Source of the DNA: Cyanophora paradoxa
Taxonomy: Eukaryota > Glaucocystophyceae > Cyanophorales > Cyanophoraceae
DNA: 64,000 nt
NCBI GenBank assembly: GCA_004431415.1
Contig: QPMI01000142.1
Location: forward strand, 1-64,000
Reading direction: 5' to 3'
Shown piece by piece: positions 1-11,700 of this stretch. A model generated the notes under the pieces. That model ran no database searches, was not told the origin of the DNA, and saw only the letters and a program-made list of their open reading frames with translations. A program made the position numbers and the translations under genes. Each line of letters starts with the position of its first letter. Position 1 is the first letter of the stretch.

Positions 1-473
1 TCTTCACGTTGATCACGTTCTTGATCGACTGGAAGATGAGGTCCGGCAGGTTCTGCGCCCCGGGGCTCAGCGGCGCGCGGCCGCGGAGGGCGGCTCGCGG
101 TGCGCTTGCCTGGTTGAAGTAGTCGACGGCCGTCCTGATGAACTGCGCAGGCGTCGGCGGCCCGGCGGGGGACAGATTCCCGGACCCGCAATGCACCTGG
201 CATTCGCTGTTGACAAGAACAGAGACGTTCGTCCTCTGCACCTTCTCGCGCAGGTACTCATTTTCCTGCGCAGCGGGGTCGGATCCCGGCGAACGCTCTG
301 CTTGCGGCTCCAACATGAACCTTCCTAAGCTTCTCGTTCTCGTCGGCGAGACTCATGAACTGCTGCTTCTTCTTTTCGCGGCTGCGCTTCGCCGCTTCAC
401 GCCCCCGGGCTTTCCTGTCGTCCTCCCCTCCTCCCCGCATAAAATCCTCCCCATCGCTCATCACTGAGCTCAT
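1..473 (-). CDS. bZIP transcription factor, N-terminal part (runs off window)
   Basis: The first exon (473-321) starts MSSVMSDGEDFM and carries a bZIP basic region, RKARGREAAKRSREKKKQQ, followed by the start of a leucine zipper (FMSLADENEKLRK). A GT-AG intron (320-266) is followed in phase by ENEYLREKVQR, which continues the zipper. The frame then stays open to base 1 through QFIRTAVDYFNQ and NLPDLIFQSIKNV. bZIP proteins bind DNA as dimers in the nucleus; dimerisation here is inferred from the heptads. The almost invariant basic-region Asn (N-x7-R) is Gly here, so DNA recognition may be altered. A further GC-AG intron may remove about 60 nt near position 90-30. The start was chosen because it is the first Met and leaves a short acidic N-terminus. 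The C-terminal part lies outside the window. Confidence 0.8.
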
Positions 474-1111
474 GCGCTTCGGTGCTGGGTGCGCTGTGCA
501 CCACGGCCGTCTAAGATGCGAGGGGGCTATCGACCGGGCGACGCCGTTTTATGCGTCGCACGCTAAGTTGAAGTGATGCTGCTAATGTCTGCGTCAAACG
601 AGGCCGCGCGCTCGGCTGGCCAGACCACACTTCGACAGAACGAGGGGCAACGCGAGCTTTCAGCAAAGGCTTCGTTGATTGTCTTGGAAGCGCCTCCTCG
701 CGGCTGCGGTGCCCGCGGATGCGTGGTTTCCCCGCACGTCAGAGCAGACGTCGTCGAGGGGGGAAATGAGCCGGGGGGGTTACCGCATCAACCAACAAAA
801 AAGGCTGCAAGCGGTGCCCAAGCGTGCGAGGCTCAGCAGCACGCAGAATACACGTTCATACCATTTGCAGCCGGCCATCTTAGCCAGCCTAGCTTTGCGG
901 CGCATGCGAAGCAGTCCGCAACCCCGCCAGCTCGACGGCGGGCGTTTCGGGCGCGTGACCGCCCGCGCAGAGCAGCTGCGAATGCTTCAGCTGCTCTATG
1001 TGGCTTGAGCTGGCCCGGCGGGCGCCCCGGCGCTATTCGCCTCAGGGTCTTTCCATAGCTATCCGAGGCCGCTTCGCTCACAGGCAGCGTTGAGGTGCGG
1101 GGCGACTAGCA
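474..1111. promoter_or_regulatory. Divergent intergenic region between bZIP and IQ/EF-hand genes
   Basis: These 638 bases separate two start codons that point away from each other, so both promoters must lie here or overlap it. I see no TATA box, no clear repeat and no exon I can support. Long open frames on both strands look like by-products of high GC content. Confidence 0.45.
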
Positions 1112-4100
1112 ATGGATCCGTTCCAATTCGCAATGTCGTTGTTGCCCCCGGGGCGGCGCGACGGCAAGTGGATGCCAAAGAAAGCGGTTGTGCGGGCGCT
1201 CTTCTCGCCGGCGGAGCATGTGCCGGAGCCCCCGGGCGGGTACGAGGAGGCTCTCTTCACGCCGATGAAGGGCCTCTCCAGGGGCGGTTTCTCGGAGCTC
1301 GCCTCGCCGCCGTACGCCCAGTTCGGCAAGCCCCCGTCCTCGGCGCCGGCCACGCTCCCCAGCCCGCGCCGCTCCGCCGGCAGCGCCAGCGCCCACAAGC
1401 GCGCCGTTCACACGCCCCGGCACAGTGCGGCCCCGCAGCCCCACCCGCCCCGCCCCGCCCCGCCCCGCCCCGCCCGCGGCTGATCAGCGGGCGGCGCCGC
1501 GTGCGCAGCGCCGGGGTCGGAGGAGCTGCGGGCGTTCTTCGTGAACCTGGCGGCGATCGCGCCGCCGGGCCAGGGGCTGGAGGCGGATCTCAAGGGGTGG
1601 CCCGGGACGGGGAGGGGCGGCCGTCGACGGGGACGGGCGCCCCGCGGGGCGGCCGCCGGCCTCCCGCTGCTGCGCCGCATGCGCCTCCCGCACGCCGCCG
1701 AGCCCGTCATCGACTACCCCATCGCCGCGCCCGAGGCCGCCTCCCCGCGCCGCTCCGTCTCCTCCGCCCCCGCCCTCCGCGCCTCCCCACGCCGCCCCTC
1801 CCGCCCCACTCCCACTCGCCGCCCCACCCTCGGCCCCCGCCGAGCCGCGCCCGCCGGCGAGGCGCGAGGGCCGGCTGCGAGCCCGCGGTCGGCGGGGCGG
1901 GGCGGGACGCTGCGGCGCTGGAGGAGCGGAAGCTCGTCCTCCTGCGGCTCGTCGCCGGCGAGGCGCGCCCCGCCACGGCCGGCGGGCCCGCGGGCGAGAG
2001 CCCGCGGGGTCCCCCGCGCGGCCCTCGCCGCGGCATCGGCCCGCGGCTCGGCGCTGCGGGCCGCGCTGGAGGCCATCCGCGCGCGCGGCGCCGCCGAGGA
2101 GGCCGCCGCCGCCCCGCGGGCCCCGGAGGCCCGGGGGCGCCCAGCCCCGCGCGCCGGCCCGGGGCCAGGCCGGCCCCTGCTCGTACTGCACCCACTGCAC
2201 CGGCATCGCGTGCGCCCCGCGCCCCGCCGCCGCCCCCGCCGCAGCGCCCCCGACGCAAGGCGGCAGGTTCAACGTGCCCCTGGAGAAGCTGCGTGTGGAG
2301 AAGCTCCCCTACATCACCACCGCCGACGCCGTCAAGGCCGTGCGCCGCCGCCTCCTGGCCCGCCCCCGCGCCCGGGAGGCTCACGGCGGGGCAGGCGCGG
2401 CACCGGTTCATCGACCACGCCGCGACGGTCGTCCAGTCGGCCGTCCGCCGGCGCAACGCCATGCTGCTCGCCGGTCCGCCCGCCCCCTCGGCGGCCTGCC
2501 CCGCCCCGCCCCGCGGCAGCCGACGAGCCCGCCCTCGCTGCTCCCCCCAGACCGGCACCTGGCGTCGGTGATGGTCCAGGCGTCGTGGCGCGCCTGGAAG
2601 GTGCCCCCGCCCCTCCCCGCCCCGCTTCCAGGCCCCGAGCGGGCGGGCGCCGCGCGGCCGGGCAGGTCTACCACCTCTCCAAGTGGCGGAGGAAGGTCAC
2701 CGCGGACGCCTGCATCAAAATACAGTACTGTGCGGCCCCCGCCCCCGCCCCCGCCCGCGCCCGGCGCCGGCCCCCGACGCGCGGCGTGCAGTCTACCGGG
2801 CGTACCGGCGGCGGCTGGCGGTGCGCTACCAGAAGGCGATGCGCGTCATCATGCGCTTCGTCATGCGGTGCGGCCCCCGAGAGCGCCCGCCCGCCCGCCA
2901 CCCGCCCGCCGCCGCGCGAGGGAGGCGAGCGGGGCGGGGCGGGGGCGCAGGTGGTGGCGGTGGAAGAAGGCGTCGGGCCACCGCGAGCTCCGCTTCCGCT
3001 CCGCCGTCCGCGTGCGCCCCGCCGCCCGCCGCCCTGCCGCCCCCGCGCCGCCGCCGCCGCCCCGCCCCGTGCGAGCCCGCCGCGCCCCGCGCAGATCCAG
3101 CGGTTCTACCGGCGGATCAAGTTCCGGCGGCTGCCGGCGGCGTTCAAGGCCCTCCGGCAGCGCTCCGCCGCCGTCATCCAGGCCGTCTGGAAGACGTGCG
3201 CCCTCCCCCGCCCCGCCCTCTCTCCGCCCGGCTGAGCGGGGAGCCGCGGGGCAGGCGGCGGCTGCGGGAGGCCTTCGTCGCGGGCCACGCGCAGCGCGTC
3301 GCGGCCGCCGTCGCCGCCCTCCGCATGCGCAAGATGCACTCCCGCCGCGCCCGCGCCGCCGCCACCATCCAGGCCCGCCCCCGCCCCCGCCCCCGCACAC
3401 TGCAACCGTCCCGCGCCCTGACCGCGGCCGGCCCCGCAACAGCGGTTCTGGCGGCGTTTCCAGATGCGGCGGCGGGCCGCGGCGCGGGTCGTCCTCCTCG
3501 AAAAGGTTTGCGGCTCCCGCACCCGCCCCAGCCCGGCCCTGCCCGCCTGACGCTGCCCCGCGCCCCCGCAGGTCCTCTTCTACTACGGCGTGCGCCCGCT
3601 CCCCTCCCCCACCCCGCCGGCCGCCCCCGCCGGCCGGCCCACACTGCGCGGCGGCAGATGCAACCGTCGCCGTGGGCGGCCTGCCTGCGCCGCTTCATGC
3701 TCCGGTGGATACGCCGCCGCGCCTACGCCGCCCGCCGCATCCAGGTGCGCCGCACCGCTGCGCGACCCGGCACGCCGCCCCGCGCCCCGCTGACCGGCCG
3801 CGCCCAGGCACTCTGCCGGCGCGCCCGGGCCCGCAAGATGCGCGCAGCGCTCCTCGTGCGGGGCCCGCGACCCCTCCCGGGCCGCGCCTCCGCTGAGCGC
3901 GCCGGCAGCCGTCGTTCCGGGCGATGGTGGCCGGCCTGGTGCGGGTGCAGGCGGCGGTGCGCGGCTTCGCGGCGCGGCGGCTGCTGCTGCGGGCGCGCCG
4001 CGCGGCGCCCGTCATCCAGTCGGCCTTGCGCACCCTCCGCCAGCGCCGCGCCTTCCGCGCCGAGTGGGAGGCCGTGCGTCGCCCCGGGCCGCCCCGCCCC

Positions 4101-7100
4101 GCCCCGCCCGCCCCGCGCCCGACGCCGCCGCGGCAGCTGCCGGAGGCGGTGGAGGAGCTCATCTCGGAGCGCGCGAACGAGTTCCGCCGCCTCACCGTGC
4201 GCCCCGGCGCCCCGCGGCGCCCGACGCCCCTCGCCCGGCGCGGGGCGCCCGACGCGGGGCGGGGCCGGCGGGGGCAGGCGAAGCACCTGCGGGAATTCTT
4301 CCTGCTGGAGCCGCTGGAGGAGCTGGACCGGCTGCGGTGCCTGCAGACGCTGCTGCGCTTCAAGGGCGCCATCCGCTCCATCTACATCCACTACTGCATC
4401 GCCTCCGTCGAGGGGCCCATCACCGAGCTCCGCATGGCCTCCAAGCAGGCCCGCCCCGCCCCGCCCCGCCACGGCACCCGGCCGCCCGGGGACCCGAGCC
4501 CGCCCGCCCCGCAGTTCGTGGCGGTGCTCCAGGAGTCGGGCATGCACCGCGACTGCCGCCCCGGTGCCCCCGCCCCGCCCTGCACCGGCCCCCGCGGGGG
4601 CTGAGGGGGCGCAGGGACGGCGTCGCGCGTGCTGGCGATGCTCAAGGTCGACTGGTCCTCCAAGGACGCCGTCTACGGGGTCCGCCCGCCCCCGGCGCCG
4701 CCCCCGCGCCCTGCTGGCGGCGGGGCGGCTGAGGGGGCGGGGGCGGGCAGCAAACGATCAAGGTGCGGGGGGACGACAGCGACGTGGACCCGCGCCAGAC
4801 CCTCGACCTCGAGGACTTCGTCGAGTGCATCCTCCGCCTCGTCCGCCCGCCCCGCCCCGCCCCCGCCCCGGCCCCGCCCGCCGCGTCGCCGGGCCTCACG
4901 CCGCGCAGAGCCTGCTCGTGGCGCGCCGCGGCCGCCCCGCCCAGTCGATGCGCGCCCGCGACTGCCAGTCCCGCGTCGCCGAAGCGCGCCCCGGCCCGGC
5001 CCCCGCGCTGCGCCCAGCGCTGATCGGGGGCGGGGCGGGCAGCGGCTGGAGTCGCTGCTGCAGACGTACATCGAGCCGCTGGGGGAGGCCAAGCGCAAGG
5101 CGCTCTTCTCCGAGGACTCCAAGATCGCCGACCGCCCCGAGTTCCTCGTCCGCCCGCCCCGCCCCGCCCCGCGCGAGGCCGCCCGCCCCGCCGCTGACGC
5201 CCCCGCCCGCGCCCCCGCAGTCGATCTTCATGCAGGTCGAGGGGCCCTCCGCCAGGCCCGCCCCGCCCCGCCCGCCCCGCCCCGCCCGCCCCGCCCGCCC
5301 CGCCCCGCCCCGCCCCGCCGGGCCGCGCGCCCCGCAGCGGCGGCTGAGGCTCGCCGGGGGCCGGCAGGTCTTCCGGTCGTACTCGGCGGTGCGGGACGAG
5401 GGCGCCGCGAAGATGTCCCTCTCCGAGTTCATCCAGATGTTCGACGTGCGCCCGCCCCCGCCCCGCCAGGGGCCCCCGCGGCTGAGCCCGCTTGCGAGAC
5501 CCGAGCCGCCCGAGCCCGAGCCCGTCCCCCGCGCGCGGCAGGAATCGGCGTACCGGGGCCAGATCGACTACCCGAAGGTCATCCGCGGCTTCGTGCGCTG
5601 CAACCGCAAGGAGATGGTGCGGCGGCGCCGCCGCCTCCGCACGCCCCGCCCCGCCGCGACCGCCGGGCCGAGGCGAGGCCCCGCAGGTGGAGTACCTGGC
5701 GGACGAGCCCGACGACAAGTCGCTCATGTCCGGCATGCTGGTCCGCCCCCGCCCGCCCCGCCCCGCCCCGCCCGCCCCCGCCCGGCCCCCCGCCGCCTCG
5801 AGCCGGGCGGGGGCGCAGATGGAGTACTTCGAGTTCTGCGAGGCCCTCTGCTGGTCGGCCGCCCGCCGCGTCCCCAAGAAGGGCTCCCCGCCGCCGCCGC
5901 CCTCGCCGCCCACATCGCCGCCTCCGCCGCCGCCTCCTCCGCCGCCTCCGCCCAGGCGAGCCGCCCCGCCCCCGGCGCACCCCTGTCGCCGCCTGACCCG
6001 GTCGGCAGCGCGGCGCGGCGTCTCGCGCGCGCCAGCCAACACTGCTCGCCGGCCCTGCGCGGGCCTCCGCGGCAGCCGCCGCCGCCAGCGCCAGCGCGGC
6101 TGCGGCCGCCGCCGCAGCGGCGCCGGGCGGGGGTGGGCGGAGGAGGCGTCGGACGAGGTGAGCGGGGCCGGGCTCGTTGCAGGGGGTGCGGCCGGGCGCG
6201 TCGCGCTCGCTGAACCGCGCCTCGCGCAGCCGCAGCCGCTCTTCGCCCCTCGCCAGGCCTTCGCCGACCACGTGCGCCCCAGGCCCCGCCCCCGCTCCAC
6301 TCTGCTCTGCTCTGCGCCTGTCACGCCCCGCCGCGGCGCAGCACGACGGGGCCCCGCTGCTCTTCGGCCGCCGCCGCTCCCGCCGCCTCTCCTACGGGCA
6401 GGCCTCGGCCACCGCCACCACCGCCGCCGCCGCAGCGGCGGCGGAGGCCCCACAGGCGAGCCGGCCTCGAGCGCCCCGCCCCGCCCCGCCTGACAGCCCG
6501 ACCCCGCAGGCGCCTGGCGGGGAGGGCGAGGGGGTGCCGCCGCCGGGCCCCTTTGGCGTGCGCGGCCGCTCGCGGCGCATGTCCATCGCCGCCGCCATGC
6601 TGCCCCCCGAGATGTGCGCCGGCGCCCTCGTTCATCGCCGTCCCTTGCGCCCCGCTCTGAGCGCCCGCCCGGCCGCACGCCAGGGTCGCGAACATGCTCG
6701 CGCCCCAGGCGAGCGCCCGCCCGTCCTCCGCCGCCCGCCGCCGGCGCCGGCGCTGACGGGCCGGTCCGCAGGAGCCGCCGCCGACGACGACGATGGCGCC
6801 GGTGGCGCCGGCCTCGTTCCACAGCCTCCTCGGCGGCCCCGCCCCCGACGAGCGCCCCGCAAGCGCCGGTCCCGACGAGGTACCCCGCGGAAGCTGTCGA
6901 CGCGCTCCGTCCCCGCGCCGGCGCCGACGCGGGGCCGGCGCAGGGAGGGCCGCACGGGAGGGCCTGCCTGTGCCGCCGGCAGAGGGCGGGAGGGGCCGTC
7001 GCCGGCCTTCGCCCGCGCGCGCGCCCGGCGCATGTCGATCGCCGCCCCCGCCGCCCCGGCCTCGGGCTCCGAGCTCGGGGACCCCGCCGCCGGCGACGGC

Positions 7101-8213
7101 GGCGGCGGGGGCTGGCGAGCCTGCAGATCGACGCCCCCGCCGTCGCCTCGGCCCCGCGCCCCGGCTTCCCCTGCCGCTCAACGGCAGCTTCGACTTCTCG
7201 GGCGCCGGCGCGCGGAACGCGAGCTTCTCGCTCGCGACCTTCGGCAGCTTCAACGGGCTGCCGGCGGCGGCCTATGCGCGGCCCGGGACGCCCCCTTCGG
7301 GGGACGAGGGCGGCGCCGGGCCGGGAACACCCGACGTGCGCCGAGGCCCCCGCGCCCTCCCCCGTTTTGCACCTGAGGCGCCGGCGCAGGCGAGGCGACA
7401 CGCGCCGCCGCTGGCGGTGGCGGCGCCGCACGGGGCGGCCTCGGCCGGCAGCGTCGCCGTGCCGCCGGCCGCCCGGGCCTCCCGGCCCTCGAGCTGGTGC
7501 GCCCTCCATCCACCGCCCGCGCCGCGCCGGCCGCGCCGCGCGGGGCCGACGGGGCCGGGGCCGGGGCCAGGACCCGGCGGACTTCGAGGAGGACCTCTCC
7601 GTGATGGGCCTCCACAAGTTCCTCATGACCCTCATCTGGCCCGCCCCGCCCCGCCCCGCCCGCCCCGCACGGCGCCCCTCTGACGCGCCGGCGCCCCCCG
7701 CAGGTCCTTCGGCATGGGCGGCGGCCAGGGCTTCCACCAGGCCGCCGCCGCCAACGCCGTCGTCCAGACCTTCGGCAAGGTCCGCCCGCCCCCCCCCGCC
7801 CCGCCCGGCGCTCCCGCCCTGAGGCGGGGCGGGCGGGGGCAGACGCTGCGGTCGGACGCGGTGGTCTCGGTGGACGTGGCGCCCGCGCCGGCGGCGCTGA
7901 ACGCGCGGCCGCCGCCCTCGGGCGCACGCCGGAGCGGACGCCGCCGGTCTCCTTCCACGCCGCCTCGCTCCCGACGGCCCCGGCGGCCGCGTCCGCTTCG
8001 AGAGCGCCCCGCCGCCGCCGCCGCGCGCGAGGCGCCGGGCGGCCCGGCCTCGTCGCCTCGCTGGCGGGGCGCCCGAGCCCGCCAAGCTCGCTTGGCGTGG
8101 AGAGCGCGGCGGGGCAGTCCCCGCGGGGCGCCTCCTCCTCGGGCCCCGCCTCCTTCGCCTCCCTCGCCGGCGCCAGCGGCGACGAGGTCATGTACCGCCG
8201 GCCCCGCCGCTGA
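1112..8213 (+). CDS. Large multi-exon IQ-motif and EF-hand-like protein
   Basis: Exon 1 (1112-1424) encodes MDPFQFAMSLLPPGRRDGKW and splices in phase to SEELRAFFVNLAAIAPPG at 1509. From about 2.4 to 4.1 kb the exons carry eight to ten degenerate IQ motifs, for example TVVQSAVRRR, SVMVQASWRAWK, IQRFYRRIKFRR, AAVIQAVWK, RIQ...LCRRARARKM and VRVQAAVRGFAARR. IQ motifs usually bind calmodulin or related light chains. From 4.3 to 5.9 kb come acidic helical and EF-hand-like segments (DDSDVDPRQTLDLEDFVECI, AKMSLSEFIQMFDV, GQIDYPKVIRGFVRC, MEYFEFCEALCW). The 6.3-8.2 kb part is low complexity with repeated basophilic-kinase sites (RRLS, RRMS, RRMS) and ends VMYRRPRR. Introns are rich in CCCCGCCCCG pentamers. 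Inner exon borders are uncertain, and the part after about 6.1 kb could be a separate gene. Confidence 0.6.
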
Positions 8214-8767
8214 CCCGCCCCGCGCCCCAGCCCGCCCCCGCCCCAAGCGCGCGCTTCCCGCCCATCGCGCCTCTCCCCGTAGACATAAGCAGTTTATTTT
8301 GCGCTCTGCCGCACGGCAGCTCTCTTTCGCGGCGCCTACCAACGTCTTTGTGTAGCAGCACGTAGTTATTTGCCGTGCAGCCCTCCATCTGGCTGCTTTA
8401 ATTTCCGGGCCCAATGGCATGCAGTCGCTTCAGTTTTCGCAGGTATGTACTCTATGCTTCCTCAGCTCTGTAATGTAAGTATGTTCACCTCGCTGCGCCA
8501 CTGAGTCGTGATGAGCTTGGTTAGCTTACTGCCCATCCGTGAGCGGTCTGCATCGAGGAAGATTTGAAGGGCTGGGCCGCGAAATTTCAAACATGTGGAA
8601 TCATGAATTCGCGCGAAAATTTGCGCGCGAGATTTATATTGAACTGTGCATGCAAAATTACATGCGAGAGGCTATAGCTAGTTGCTATGTTATATTACAA
8701 GGCTATATTTCGTATGCGAGTCTGTTGTGAGAACACCAACGCTACTAGGCTAGCGCTAGCGCTTGCG
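8214..8767. other. Gene-free gap between convergent 3' ends
   Basis: This 554-base gap lies between the stop of the IQ/EF-hand gene and the stop of the Stealth gene, so both 3' untranslated regions should be here. Base composition drops sharply in GC after about 8280. A palindromic CTAGCGCTAGCG tract sits near 8750. I find no coding exon. Confidence 0.5.
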
Positions 8768-11700
8768 CTACAGATCAAGCCCGATGCGGCCAGCCGAGCT
8801 CGGACCCGCGGTGGGCTGCTCGACCTCGAAGGGGGCCGGCGCGGGGAAGAGCCGCCGCAGCCACTCGCTCAGCCTGCCGAGCAGAGCGCTGCAGGCGGGC
8901 GAGTCGCAGGAGCCGGCGGCTCCAGCGACCGCCCCGTCGGCTTCGGCGTCGCTGCCGGGGTCGGCGTCGCCGCTGGGCACGGGCACGAGCCTGTAGACCC
9001 CGGCCTCCAGCCGCCACTGCACCCCGCCGCTGCCGCCGGCGCCTCCGCCGCGGCCGCTGTCGGCGAGGTCGTCGTTCACGCAAAAGAACGTCGGCTTCTC
9101 TTTCGCGATGGCCTCCATCTTCGCGTCCAGCTGATCATGATGGCGAGCACGACGAGTTGGCTACGCGAAACGCTGAATGCCAAAGGTGCGCACCATAAAA
9201 TCAGTCGTTGCGTGGGTGAGTGTCAGGAACTGCGTGTGGAAGAGCCGCGGGTCGCGCTTGGGGGCCAAGTTGGGGCGCTTCGATCGCAGGATGCCGTCGG
9301 GCCTGGCCCTGGCGGGACGGCCCACGAGGGCACGAGCCCGTCCGAGGAACCGCGAGAAGAGCGAGGTGCCTGCCTTGGGCGGCGCCTCGGGCTCGGGCTC
9401 GGCCTCGGACTCCCCGTCGACGATGTCGACCCCCTCCTCTACGCCTTCGCTGTCTTCGCCCCATTCCCCGTCCTCTTCCTGTTCAGGAGCAGGCTCGGGG
9501 TCCGGCTCGGACTCTCCATCCTCCTCGGCCACGTGCACTGGTCCCGGCTCCAGAGGCTCTGCCTCCGGCCAGTCCGTCTCGGCGCTCGTCCGGTACCGGC
9601 CCAGCAGCGGCCACCGCCCCTGCGCGCGCGAAAACACCGGTCGACACGGGTGCGAAAATATGCGCGGGCGCGGTTTCCGCAAATACGGATTCGAATGCAA
9701 CGGCGAACCTCGGCCTCGGGTCCGAAGAGTACCTCTCGGTACAGGGAAGAGGCCCCGTGGACCGCCCAGCGCGGCGCCACCGCCAGCGCCGCCCACACCT
9801 GCGAGACCGGCCGCGCCCCCCTCGGCGGAGTCAGCGCTAGCTCCGGCCTTCAACTTGCTCTGATGGGCCGGCACGCACGGAGACGCAGCCGCTGCGGGCG
9901 GCGGCGGCGTCGTCGCGGTCGACCTCGGCCTCCCGCGGCGCCAGCTCCGCCAGCCAGGGCGCCCCGCGGTAGCGCCCCGCCACCGCCGCGAAGACGCCCC
10001 GGGCGGGGTCGGCGGGGCCGGGCCCGGGGCCGGCGGCGGCGGCGGCCTCGAGGTCGGCGATGTACTGCGCCAGAGCGGCCTCCGCGTGCCTGCGCATGCG
10101 GCTGCCTCGTCAGCCAGACAGGCCCGCCGCGGGTCCGGATCCGCCGCCTCCCTCGCCATCGGCCCCGAACAATATGGCGGCAATTGCAAAGGCCCCGCGG
10201 CCGGGCCCCGCGCGCACAGGGGATCCATCTCCCACGCCTCGCCCCGCAGGTGCCGCCCGGCACGGGCCCCGAGGTCCCGTGCGGCGCCGCGCAGCTCGGA
10301 GGGGCAGAGCCGCCCGTCGCCGTTCGCGTCCCAGACGCTCGCGACGACCGCTCGCAGCGCCTCCTCCGCAAACCTGCGCGGCGAGCTCAGACTCTGAGAT
10401 TTTCGTCTGAAGGAAGGAAGGGGGCTAGACACTGGAAGATTAAACATTATGGGCGCCGCACCGCTCCACGAGGAAGTGGGGCGCGAGGAAGAACGTGTGG
10501 AGGTCGCCGGCGGAGCGGAACCGCCTCTTCGCCTGCGCCCGCCACGCCCCCGGCCACGTCGCCTCCTGCCGCCGGTCTTGTATTAGCCCTCCGCGCGAAA
10601 TTGAAGCGCGACCGTAGGCTCGCAAATTTAATCGAGTCGGCGCCCGTGCACCATCTCGCGCAGGACGGCGACCTCGACCGGCCGCGGCATGTGCGACACG
10701 TACGCCCGCTGCGCCTGCCCGAATCGCTCGTCTGCGCTCGCGATCGGTCGCGCGTCGCGGGGTGAGTCAGGCATCTGGGTGAATGAGATATACATCTTGA
10801 TGAAGCTCAACGGCGGGAGATCTAGACGGTCTCGAATTCGCAAATCAATCTAACTATGAACTTAAAATATAAAATGTTATTCCAAAGCTTTCAGTTTACC
10901 GAGCAGGCCGTTCGAGTTGTCGAGCGCTGTCCACTCTGAGATCTCAGCCGGCTCATTTGAATTCCCGCTCGACGCGCTGGTGCCTGGTCCCTCCGGATCC
11001 AGCTGCGAAAATAAAGACGCTCAAGGCCTGAGATCTCGGCAATTGCAACATAATTATAAACCTTTAATTCGGATTTCGAAAACGACGCACCTGCGCCGGC
11101 CCGAGCTCGTCGGCGCTTGCATCGATCTCGGCGCCGGCGCCGAGGCTGCGGTCGGCGGGGCTGCGGGAGTCGCGCTCGGCGGGGGAGCCGACGGGGAGCT
11201 CCCTCTCGAGGAGGAGGCGGGCGCCGCGGTCCGGGCGCCAGAGATCGGCGAGGCGGAAGGGCCCCCCCAGGAAGAAGTCGTCGTTGAGGAAGAGGGCCCG
11301 CCCCGAGAGCCCCGGGATCCGGTGCAGCTGTCGGCGGCGACCATCGGACGCTTGAGAAGAGAAGCGCGATCGCGAGCATGACGTATCTGATCGTGAGCGA
11401 CGCACCTGAGACTCGATCGTGAAGGAGTTGAAGACGGGAAGCGCCGCCGCGTCCGCGAAAATATCGCGGTGGTCCACGACGCGGACAGTCCGCTCGCGCC
11501 CGTCCGGCCCCGTGAAGACTGCGTGTGCCGCGCCCTCGGGCAGGCTGAGCCACCCTGGCCGCTGCGCATCCGACACGATGTAGATGTTTCTGCGCACGAG
11601 CGGCGTGCGCGAAGGCGTACTTTCAGCCGCGCGCGTTTCGCATCGCAGGAATGTAGAAATTTTATAATCAGGCGCGCACCGTGTCCAGCTCGCGTGCAGG

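Noticed and set aside
4642-8085. - strand frame of over 1100 residues
   Set aside because: Arg/Gly/Ala-rich shadow of the IQ/EF-hand gene on the opposite strand, with no motif of its own.
9161-10447. Single uninterrupted 428-residue - strand protein
   Set aside because: The frame merges true Stealth-gene exons (EF-hand, acidic insert) with introns; family matches shift between frames at GCAG acceptors.
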